A DNA stretch of 64,000 bases from Istiophorus platypterus (taxonomy: Eukaryota; Chordata; Actinopteri; Istiophoriformes; Istiophoridae): positions 9,843,501 to 9,907,500 of the forward strand of contig CM029114.1 of assembly GCA_016859345.1 (NCBI GenBank), written 5' to 3'. The position numbers and the translations under genes are program-made. A model generated the notes under the pieces. It was not told the DNA's origin. It saw only the letters and a program-made list of their open reading frames with translations, and made no database searches. Position 1 is the stretch's first letter. Each line of letters opens with the position of its first letter. Below are positions 39,901 to 51,900 of this stretch, piece after piece.

Positions 39901-42900
39901 GTTCATCCTGGACACACTATCGGATTTAGTAGACTGGAGTCTCCTCCTAGACACAAGTTTACCTTATGACGTGGTGCCCCACTAATGTCTGAGAGTATGG
40001 ATTGGCCCTTTTTCCAGGAAGGTCCAGTGTCGCCTGTGTGAAACTTGAATTATAAGAAGATGAAGGGCAATACTTTCATGAATCAAAGTGCAGGTGCAAA
40101 GCGCAGTCAGGTGAACCTTGCATATTGTGCATAGGTGGCAGCACACCTTGTGTGCTTCTGTGGCTGGAGGCGTGTGGTGCACTTAGGGCACACATAGAAA
40201 TCAGGTGGGATTAGGAAGAATCCATTATCATATATTATCAGTGAGTGCATTGGAGTCTGGGAGCAGTTCTTTCTAAAAGCATTTCTCCCTCAACAATGAT
40301 GTACTGATGTCATGTAATGGAGTCTGGAGGAGCTTCCCCTAAGAGGAAAGTACCACTCTCTCACAGGATTTTGAGAGTTGCAAGTGAAAATATAGTGCCA
40401 GCCAAAACAGGCCTCCAAAATCCAGCGTTTCTCCAATGTTTTGTGTGATGATGCTCAATTCTAGCCGATCCCAGTGCCTCCATTCAATTAGCTCACACAC
40501 ACCGATAATGTCACTGCTGCCACACAAAGAAACAAAAATGGTTTTCTGTGTAGGCCTTTACATGTCCATGTTAACTGAAAATTACTGTAATGAAACTGGT
40601 TGTGGGCCACGAATACAATAACTGTAGAGTTTTTATACGAGGTTCTTTTGTCCAATCACACTACTCTTAAATCTAACCAGCCCAGTTACATGATCAGTCA
40701 TGATTCTGCTCTATAGTTCCATATCATGCTGATCATCACAGCCACAACTCGGGCCTTTACTTCACGTGTTTTGAGGATGACACAGTGCACACAGGGGGAC
40801 TTCTCCATTTTGCGTTGTGCTGCATAAACTGGGAGTCAGTGTAGCTCTGGCACATGGCACTGAAGTTTGGTAATTGTTTTACCCATATTAAACGCTTTAG
40901 ATGGAAAACAAACCTGACACCTTAAGATGGCTCTATATGAAGTTAATCAGCTAAAATCGAAGGCCTTTGAACATGCAAGCCGGATGAGACGTGCTGGTAA
41001 AAATCAAATATTAAACTACCCTGCCCCCCGGAATTAGTACCTTAATTAGAGTATAACCGTTTTGGTTTTTTGTGTAGTTGGATGTGTCTGCAGGTTTTTT
41101 TTATGACTGATAAAAGGGAGGTAAACCGTGAAAAAAAATTGGTTCGTGTGATTTCAATAAAGTCTATAAGTATCCCATCAATTCAAGTGGCAAATGTATT
41201 AAAAAAAAGAAAAACACATGTACCATGTACAGTGCACTGTTGGCTCAGGGCAGGCAAGTGGTTGTGGTTGGGTGCTGCTCATTATCTAACAGAGATAATG
41301 AGTCATAATATGTGATTTATGTGGACTGTGTAATGGAGTGTGCACAAATAAGTCTGTTTTATCTACTGTAGCTCCAATTATAGAGCATCAACTGAAATAC
41401 TTTTTGTGTGCACATCAGAGAGCTCTACCCGTAAGATGGTGTCACTTTAGTGGAAGATAAAAGAGCATTTTCACCTGAAATGCTCTTTACTCCATGTATG
41501 GACAAGTAAAATAATTAAGCAGGTCTGCAGAAATGTACATAATTACTCACAAATAACATGCAGACTTAAAAGTTTACATCGTTGCTAGACAAGTGCCTCA
41601 CGTTCATTCTATGAATTTCAGTAAACATGCATATACTGTATAGACTGGTTGTATACAATGAGAGCAAAACCTGTTGTAAAAAAGGGGATTCCCAGTAACA
41701 CTATGAGTGCTGTTATTAGGAACCTTAATGTCAGCAAAATTATAATCTAAGTACAAAGAACCTTTTATTTTCTTTTAAAGGGAATTATTTTTCTTCCTTT
41801 GTGATAATATAGTGCTACAAGGCAAACAAAAACAGTAGATCAAGCACTCTGGTTGAAGATCTGAACGCACTGATCAAATGGCAACTGCATAAGAACAGAG
41901 TGTTTAACTTCAAGAAAATGTATCCAAATTGCAACAACCAGAAAAAAGTAAAAACAAAAAGGAAATAACTAGTTCTTCTGGGAAAACCTTTGAATAAAAG
42001 TAAAGGATTTGGGCTTTTTATGAGTTCAGGTTTGCTGTGAGTCAGCTCGAAGCTAAATCCTGCACAGCTTAGACCAGGCAAGATGAGGGGACTTCTACTT
42101 TTGCACTTATTTAGAATGTATCATGCAATCCAGTAACGCCACAAACTATGGCAAACTATGGACTTTTAATCACCTTCTGTCTGCCACATCCTAGACAAAA
42201 GATAAACATTTTTTAGCTCAATAAAGACGGTGTTAATTCCACCACTTTCGGTATTGGATTACACTGTGAATTTTTGTGTCTATCCCCTGTTTTATTTGCA
42301 TCTTGTTTTAAAAACTTGGTTGACAGCAGTCCCAAATTACATCCCAGTTGGGAAGCATACCCAAAGTTTGAAATGAAAAGCAGATCCTTGGAAGCAACAT
42401 CCCTCTTGGTTTCTCATCGAGTTTGCATTCACGAATAATACTGTTTTACCTTTACATGGTTTGCCATCTTGGAATGACAACAATGCTGATGAGGCAATTA
42501 AAGTTCCTAGCCTTAGCCAGCCTTAGAGGGGATCAATTCTGTCCTCTAGCATCAGGTGGCAGGTCCCTACATTCATTATTGCCTGCATAGTCTCCCTAAT
42601 GGGATTGGATTTGTACTTATGAGTCAACAGGGCTGTTATTGAATCCCAGCTGCTGAAGCAGTTCTCCTCTTCCGACAACTTTCTCTCTTTTGCCTATACT
42701 GGAGATACTCTAGAGATACACTAGAGTATCTCGATTTTTGCAGTCCCATAGTATTTGTTTCTCTTTAGTTCTGCTTAATGTAGTAAGACAAATGTAAGCT
42801 CACAGGAGATAAAAGGGTTTTACAGACTTTACTTTGTGGCAGAAGATTGTTCAGTTTTGGACTTCTCTATGGCTGAGGTCTTAGTGTTCAGGGTGTGGTT

Positions 42901-45900
42901 ATGGAAGTGGGGATAACAGAAATTTGCGCGTCGAAATGGTGGTGGTGGTCTCTGCAGCTCAGTATCTTACACTGTTTGCCCTGTGTCTCTCTCACACTTA
43001 GTGATTCCTTTGATTAGCTTTGAGCTTGTTGGTGGTAGCCCTCCGGGGGGCTCATTAGTTGTAATGACAAGGCCAAGATTTTAAAGTTAGGCAGTCAAAG
43101 ACATAGTTACCGGCTAGCACCTACTATGCCTAATTCCTTAAGGCCCTTAGATTTTCACACTTATTGATACATCAGGTAGTACTGTTCCCTACCCCTTCTA
43201 CAAAATATTCGGAGTGTTGCAGACAATGCCATATAATGCCAGGCCTTCCTCACTATCTCTCTCTCTTTCTCTCTCGCTCTTTTGTCAATTATGCCTCGGG
43301 GTCTGGCCTACATAGAGGCTTGCAGAGCTGACTCTAAACTAGCTGGGAGGGTTGCAAATGACTTCCTTGCTCTACGCTACATCTGATGGCAGGAAGTCAG
43401 CAGACAATCATTGAAAGTCACTAGAACTTCACCCGAGGAGAATGTTTGATTGGAGTGATTTTCCCGGAATCTAGGAACTGACAAAAGGTGTTTTTGTCCG
43501 AGATTAAATAGCTCCCTAGAAATGAAGAAGGGATTAATTATTCATATAGCGAAAATGGGTTGACATTGGACTGCAGGTTCAATTTAACAGTTCAGACTGA
43601 GTACCTGGAAAGCTTTGCTCCTGAACATTTTCAAGGCAGCAGAACAATGGGTTCAGAAAATTAGTGCACCATAATGTAATGTTAACATTTAGTAAGTTCC
43701 CTTTCTTAAGATTTTGGTCTACGTTTGTTCTGAAAACAATGGATATCTCTTTGAACACCCCTCTTTGGCAAATTTATGATAAGATGTGGAGAGAATGAGG
43801 TAGAGCTTTTCCACTTTCGTTAGAAAACATGTTTTTCTCAGGTCCAGTCATATTCTGTGAACTTTTTTCTATATAGCCAAGTGCTGAATCTGATTTATAC
43901 ACATGATGCAAGGTAAATGAAATCAGATGCCATGCTGTATGCTCTAAGGAAAGGTTAAAAAGTAATTTTCTTGTAATAAGATATATTTGATGTGTTCTAT
44001 ATGTGTGATGCCATTTTAAACTGCTGCTCTAGAATAACGGTCTTTATTAGAGATGCTAAGCGTGGTCTTATCACAGAACAAATTAGCACAAGGGTAGGAA
44101 AGCAATAACTTTAACTTGAATACGGCCGCCCACCTTGTGCCAGGATCTTTTCAACGTTTCTACCTGTTGTTAAAAGGGAGTTATTTGTTGCCACTGTCGC
44201 CATGTGCTTGCTCATGGGGGAAATGTTGGGTCTCTGTAAATAACAACTATAAAGAGTCTGGTCTAGACCTGCTCTATATGAAAAGTGTCCTGAGATAACG
44301 TCTGTTATGAAATGGCGTTATATAAATAAAATTGAAATGAATTGAATTACACTGTCTAGAAAAAACACCAAACCTGTTTTTTGATCCGCTGTTTATGAGT
44401 GTGGGTTTTTTTTTCTTTTCTTTTTTTTTTTTGATTCAGGGGTGATCTTGCCTCCAGATGGAGCACGTCAACCAGCACATGCTGCACTGTAGCTTGTGGC
44501 TTGTCTGACATCAAATACTGTCTCCTCCAACTCTGCTAGTTTTTGTACATGCCAGTGGCAAGTGGACAGTGAGAAAACCAGCAGCACTAAAAAAACCAAT
44601 TAAGTCGAGCTTCCGTCCAATACTGCTACAATGTCTTTACAATCAAGTGTGGCCCGGTCTTCGAATCAGATTTGTTCCACTTTCATTTCTGTTCTTGAGA
44701 CTGATAGACAGCGCTGTGACCTGCCCGTGACCATGTGACTGAAGCAAAATCTGTTGAATTGGAATTGATTTGTTTTTTCCTCCATCACAGCTTCAGCACT
44801 GCCTACCAGTGCATCTACTACTCTCCAGAGCACACAGCCAAAGCTCAGGAGGTACTCAGCACCGTGAGCCTCCTCCAGCCCCTCATCACAAGCTTAGCAG
44901 ACCAGCTCCTTCAGGCTGCCCAGGAGCACTCCTCAACTGGACTAAAAGATGCACTCAAGAACCTTTCTGATAAGGTGAGGCAGCCCCGAATCCTCAACCC
45001 AACCTACCGTCCTTCTCAACTATGCCTTTATGCTTCTATGCTGCAATACACAGAGCACCTCTTTTATTCTTGGACATATCATCAAAAATTGACAGGTAAC
45101 ACCTCTGCCTGTGGTGATATTTCTTCCAATCTACTAAATTATTTGCCCGAGGGTTCTGCTCTTGAGCTTATATGCAGGAGTTTTCCTAGTGGAGCTGAAA
45201 TCTGAGGCCTGTTCAGGTGGATATATCGGCTTAAACTGACTGCAAAACTAAATGTTTACCCTCCCAGAGGAGTTAACCTATAAAAGTGATTTGGTACCAG
45301 TTCTGTTAGTCTCTCTCTACAAGTTTCACTGCCAATAAAAGCTGAAAAAAATTAACTAAATCTTAAAATGTTAAACCCAGAAGTTGATTCAATGCAGTTG
45401 CTCACACACACATGCACCGACTAAACAGACAACCTCAGGAAAAATCCATAGCTCATCATAAAAATGCCAGACTAACAAAAGTGAATAGCAACATGGACGT
45501 TTATGAAGTTGAGGCGTTTTTATCAGTATAATTAATGAATTACATCTGGTGCTGTCAGATTGCAATCTGTTGTGGGAGAGATTGTTTTTGCCACAGCGGA
45601 ATAGAGCCCAATCAGCCTGCTTAATTGGTACATTCGCTCTGTCACCACTTCCTCTCATCCTTGATTAGACACGCACACATTGGCCAAGTAAACCCCTGGC
45701 CTGGTCAACACAAGCAGGGCTGCTCTCTGATTAAAATCTCAAGCTGTGTTTGTGTGTGTGTAGGTATGTGTGGTTGAGGGCAGCAGAAGTGTGAAACTGT
45801 TGTGTGTCTGCTGATGTTCAAGTGACATCACTCTTTCAAGCCCCAGAGCCTCCAATCATTAACAACATCACGTGATTTATCTCAATTTTTTCCTCCTGCA

Positions 45901-48900
45901 TATCTGGTCATCTATCACAAGAGTCAGCTTACCTGTGTGTGCTTACACACACGAGCAGACTCGTGCTCACCCCTTCACACATGTACAAAACCTTTGGTAC
46001 AACAGGTCGAGTCTAGTCGGTTTCGTTTATAAAGCCCAAAATCACAAATTTCATTCATGAGGCTTAAAAGAACAGTTCAACCCTTTCTTTCCGAGAGTTA
46101 TAGGAAAAGATCAATATTGTGTTAGTCCATTAAATATTAAGCTACAGCCAGCAGCTGGTTAGTTAAGCTTAGCATCAAGACTGGAAACAGGGGAAACAGA
46201 TAGCCTGTCTCTGGAACCTCTAAAGCTTGACATTTAACATGTTATCTTTTGGGTTTTTTTTACCCAAACAAAAACTGTGGTGTGAAAACTTAAGTGCACT
46301 GTTTCAAGAGGGTTATATGTGCTGAACTATTTCTTGGCCATGAGCTGATGAAAGGTAGCTGCCCTCATGAATGGGGAATCCTTGTTTTTACAGCTTGGTT
46401 TTATAATGGATTAAACAGACAAGAAATAACATGTCAATAAGCAAATTTTAGAGATTCTGGTAGGTGGATTTTTTTTACCCTTGGCAAGAGCCTACAGAAA
46501 GATGACGAATTGAAATGAAAAACCTGAAAAATTAATAGACAAACAGGATAAGAATGCCCCTGTCGGTAGCATTTGATGTGAATCATTTGATGTGAATCAT
46601 TTGATGTGACTCACATGATATGAATCATATGATGTGAATCATATGCCCTCACGAGATCTCGACCCTGTTGAGATGGGAGATTTTGGACCGATGTTTCAGA
46701 CATCGCTCTCCACCATCATCAACAAAACACCAAATGAGTGAATATCCTTTGAAAGAATGGTGTCGATCCCTCTATCAGAGATCCAGAGACTTGTCGAATC
46801 AATTCCATGGCGCATTAAAGCTGTTCTGGCAGCTTGTGATGGATCAGCACCTTACTAAGGCACTTTATGTTGATTTTTTTCCTTTAATTTGTCACCCATC
46901 TGTATATGTTTCACTCCCGTTGCCCTTGTACCATGAGTAAATCTTCCCTAACTCTTGGCAGGAAAGCAAATAAACATTTTCCCAAAATATTGGGCTTTTG
47001 CGCAACATACACCACTCTCTGTCTTTCCACGCTTTTTTTCGATGAGGAAAAAAGGGAGAAACAACATGCACACACTTGAGATAAAAAAAACTCCAGACGC
47101 AAACTTATGGTCAGACAGAATTTGATATCCATCCTATAGACATATAGATAAAGGTGAACTAATAAGTGAGTGGGTTTCTGCAGTGAGTGTGAAGTTTCTT
47201 CAGTAAAGACGGTGTGTAACACCTTCAGGCAGTCTGAAGACGAGACACCTCCAGAAAAAATCAGAAGGATGGAAGAACCCTTTTTTTTTTAATCAACTAC
47301 TTGCTCTCTCTGACTCTTTCCACCTGACCATGTGACTTCAGGTCTGATTCAATATTTCACTCCAGAATACTTCTCCTGGGCAGAATTTGATTAGTGTTGG
47401 AAGCGGCAGATGTGCTGTTGATTCTCTATATATGATGATGACTCTGTTGATGATGATAATAATAGTTTCACTCTGATGATAATGACAGTGAAAAGACAAT
47501 CGTCGAGCATCTCCCCTCCCTCCAGCTGTGCCCTAGGAATAGTTGTATGTCTTGGTTGTAACAGTTTCCTGGTGTATAGAGGTCATACACGAAAATAGTG
47601 AGCAAGTGTCGACAAAGCCAAGTGCTGTTGGAATCTGACCAGCTCTATCCATTCAACCTCTGTCTACCTCTCCCGTGAAGTTACTCTAGAGAGAATAGGC
47701 TCTATTTTTAACTCAGCCAAAATGCACCAATCCTTCAGGATAAACCATTCCAAACCATTCAGGGCGAATAGATTCCTGCAGTTTTCTTCTTTTTTAGATC
47801 AAACGTAACTGCTTTTTTTATTTTTTCACAGTCAGAGTCCACAGAGGCATTTTCTCACTTGCACTTCTGCTCAGCCAAGATCACATCAGCAGATATATTG
47901 AAGAAAGACTAGAAACAGAATTTCCCCCAAGGGATTTAGAGAGTTTCAGATCTCTAAAACAGGTAGGTGTTGAAGAGCTACACTGAGGAGTAGTTTTTGC
48001 ACGTGGAGGAGCAAAGTTGCTTTGGTTTAGCCTTGATAAGAAATTGAAACTGCAATGCTTTTCTCCATTGCCCAAAGGAGTGCACCTCTGATATTTCACT
48101 TTGAACAAAATATCTATATGGATCCTGCTTTACAGTATATCATTAAAATGTTTTCTGCACTTCCCAACCGGACACTGACTGAATATTTGGGAATGTAACT
48201 GAAAGAAGAGTTTTGAAATCAATACAATTGCCTGCTAATGTAGTCAGTTAACTTTTACCCATAATAAAAATGCATGAATAGCATTTAGCTGAAAAAGTTC
48301 ACCAGCATGAAACGTAATTGGATAAGCAAAGGCATAGTCAAATACTTGAAATCTGTGACCATGTGGTTAGGAAGGGAGTATATGACCCAGAATGGGTAAA
48401 TACAGTGTGTTTTTGCTCAATCTTCTTAGGAAAGATAATGATTAATACATGGTCTCATAGATGGCAAATTAAAACTGAGGTCAGATAAGCAGAGTTCAAT
48501 TTGAACATGAATTTACATTTTGAATTGCCAGTATTGGTCAATGTTTTGTTTACTGGATCAAACACAGCTTTTTTTTTGTGATTTGGACATTTTCATTTTA
48601 AGAACGATGTTTACTTCTTTGTGTGCAAACGTGTGACTCATAGAACAGTATTTGAACAGAACTGCCTGTTCTCAGGCAATTATTCATTTCTTCTTATCCA
48701 TAGATTTTAGCTCTCACATCATTGACTTACAGTAATTCAAACTCATTTGGATCCATGCAAGGCAGTTAAATTGGGTATAAATAGAATACAATGGGGTTTT
48801 TAGTCTACTCATTGTTTGCTTTTTCCTGCTTAAACGGTAAGTAACCAATGTAACATGTCGGTGTTGGGAACTACAGTTTAATAAGGTGAGATCAGTTTGA

Positions 48901-51900
48901 ATTGTATAACGATAGAACCCACTGATGTGAAGGGTCTTCATTAAGTGTAGGCCCATCGGAGGATAGGGTATAGGCTGGGATCCCTCAGAGCGTAGATGTG
49001 TAGTGTAGAATCTATTGTTGCTGGTGGAAGTGGTTGACGGTACAGGTGTTCATGGGTGATTCTTTGACACAGAATCTTCAGTGTCAGCTGACCATACTGA
49101 ATCATCATTATTATTGACTGGATCAGTAGGTTTTAGCACTGGATTTCCCCTTCCAGATGACTAAAAGTGTGATTACATCCAGTTTGTGTAAGAACTTACT
49201 GAAAGCACATGAATGCCACAGAATTGATCAGGATAGGATAATCCTGTTGGCTGCTGTTAAGCTACTAAGTTTATGAGCAGTGCTTGTTTACATCTAGTTG
49301 TGTGCCAAACTGAAGGTAACAGTTGGAATCAGCAACAGATTGAAAATACTACCAAACTGAATCAGCCCTGAATGTCACAGCATTACAAATGGTGATGTGC
49401 TCGCCTAGTAATGCAAAAAAAAAAAAGTGAGCAATCCACACACTTGGTGATTATGAATCTCTGAACTGAACTGAGCTGAGCCAAAGGAAACAGTTTGATC
49501 ACAGGTCAAACACGGTGATATCAGTGACATATTCATAGGATGTGTGAATAAAAGAGATGAGGAGCATTAGAGTGTCAAGAAGTGGCAGAAACTCATAGAT
49601 AAAGGAATAAATGCTACATGTGAGAGAAAAGAATCTCCCTGTTGAACTGTTAAATCTTCACTTCAGGGGAATGCTCTGGAGACCTTCGTTGGCTCTGAAA
49701 ACCTTTCTATAATGATTCCCACCAAAGGGCCAGAAGATAAACTTAAGGTGATAGGAAATGATAATATGAGAAAAGAAAAAATCATTTTGGCTAGACAAAA
49801 TGCCAACATTTCTTTATTTGTATGCCTTTTCCTTATTATACTGTATACTGAATAGGTGGCTGTATAATGGATGATTGAGCAAATGACCCCATGAGATATT
49901 AAAAATAGTGCCTCTGTTCAAGTGCTGACAGTTCATTTACACACACTGCCTGTTAAAAGGGGTCATATGTCAACATTGCTTCATTTAAAGGGGACGCCAG
50001 GCAAAAAAGCTCAGAATCACTTCCTTATTACATCTATACAAAAAGTGTCTAGTACCAGGACAGGACTGGCCAGGACATATTTTCTATACTTATCCACTTC
50101 TTTGCTGACTAAGCCACCTCCACAACGTCCGGCGGTCTCAACAAACTCATTCACATTTCTGTCCACATCAGGGAGGTTGGCGTTTGTGTGGCAAATTTAC
50201 TGTATATCTGTAACGACCTTGCAGGTTTCTTTTCACGGAGGCTTGGCCCATGTGTTTTGTTAGACTGCATTTTGCTGTGGTAATAGAATTGCCTATTGCA
50301 GTGCTAACTCAATTACTCTCGAGAGCCCTTATCATTTTTTACACTGAGGCGGCAACGAGTGCGATGCTCCTTGGTACCAGGATCATCATCAACTTACAGT
50401 AGCTAGTGAATTTGAGATCAAAGGAAGTGTGCTCCTGGAGAAGCAGGCTTTAGGAGGAGAAATTGAATTGTTTGTTGTCTGTTGCTGTTTTTGTCGCTCA
50501 CTGGCTGTGCTGTGGTAATGGAGAGCAGCTACTTAAGGTGAAGGAGAGTGTTCATTTTCCTTGTTTCTTTTCACTTGCTCTGTAAATAGTTACCCACTTC
50601 CAAGCTCACTTCCCATCCAACCACTCTCCCCAAAAATGTGACAGTCTCTTTCTATCTCTCTCTCTCTCTGTCTTGCCATCTCTTGTGCTTTTTCTGCCTT
50701 AAAATTTTCATTCGTCGTGCTCTTCCACAATAACTCTCGGGGCCTGTCTTATTTCTATCTCCTTTTTCTCTTCTCTGCCATAGACAGAACAATTTGTTCA
50801 CACACTTAAGGATGAGCTGGTCAAGAGTGCACTACTAGCACTGCATGCGGCACAGCCTGGGTACGTTTCTAAGAACCAGAAACAAACCCCGGTGCAGACA
50901 GGCCAACATCAAGGCCACATCCACCAGCACAGTGACCAGAACCAGAGTCCAGTCCAGGCACTTATAGGCCACTGTCCAGCCCCGTCAGTCACTGAGAGCA
51001 CAGTGGTGTGTAATAATGTGGAAGGAATACAAACCACAACTAGAGGGGAAGGTGGACCTTTGCCTCTGAAACACCAAGACTCCATACCGCACCATAAAGA
51101 GTATGACGAGGAGGAATGGGTGAGTCCAACTTCTAAGTCATTAAGAAATCTTTCAAAGCTGTGGCTTTTTATGGATTTAGTTTATGTACATATGATATTA
51201 CAAACTGTTATTTTTTACTGCTGGTCCCCACCGTAGAGTATCTGTGGGGAAATTATACAGAATTACAGACGAAACAATTTTTTATGGTAAATAATTTCAA
51301 TCATTTGCCAAATTAGATTTCATGCCAGACATCACTTTTTTAATGAGAGCTTTTCTCAAAGGAGCTTATACATATCATCATGACGAACTGACTCTATATC
51401 CATGTCACTGAATCTAATCCATGCTGTTTCTTTTCACCGATGTACGTGCGAGTGTTTGTTTGCACGTGAGGACAGTGTCTACCTCTCTGACAGCAGGGGT
51501 TTGTCATGATTTCTGCACATAATGCCTAATTATCTCTCAAAATAATCTTCACCATTATAACATATTCAAACTTTATTTCTGAAGCAACAAAGACCAAAAA
51601 TACACACCACACTTTACACACACACACTCGGATTGTCATTTGTACATGGACAGGAGGGCAAAAACATCTATTCATCAGTGAACAGTAAGGGCTCAGGAAG
51701 AGATAGAAAGCAACAAACACTAGAAACACTTTGAGAGCAATACAATATCCAGGCAGCAATTTCCTTTTGACCTTTTGGACACAAAGCCATTATAGACAGT
51801 AAAGGGAAACACATTTTTGCTTTTATTTTGAATGTAAAGAAAATCGGTTTTTATTTGTAGTTTTAGCTGATTTAACATCTCTCTTTCTGTTTTATTGCTT

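Larger units (their letters stand above)
36673..44790 (+). other. inpp4b: inpp4b intron E6-E7
   Basis: This 8.1-kb intron runs from gtaaga to catcacag. It holds a C-run plus CA repeat (38250-38270), a TAATTA-rich block (39765-39825), a perfect 12-bp inverted repeat (42702-42732), a CT repeat (43250-43278) and a teleost interspersed repeat (44106-44345). No other gene is seen. Confidence 0.85.
44975..50783 (+). other. inpp4b: inpp4b intron E7-E8
   Basis: This 5.8-kb intron runs from gtgagg to ccatag. It contains an interspersed repeat (46067-46420), a 14-bp minisatellite (46571-46640), a GATGAT/AATAAT tract (47437-47466) and a short CT repeat (50651-50669). No other gene is seen. Confidence 0.85.

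Noticed and set aside
44116..44298. 60-codon ORF
   Set aside because: It lies within an abundant interspersed repeat and is not a gene.
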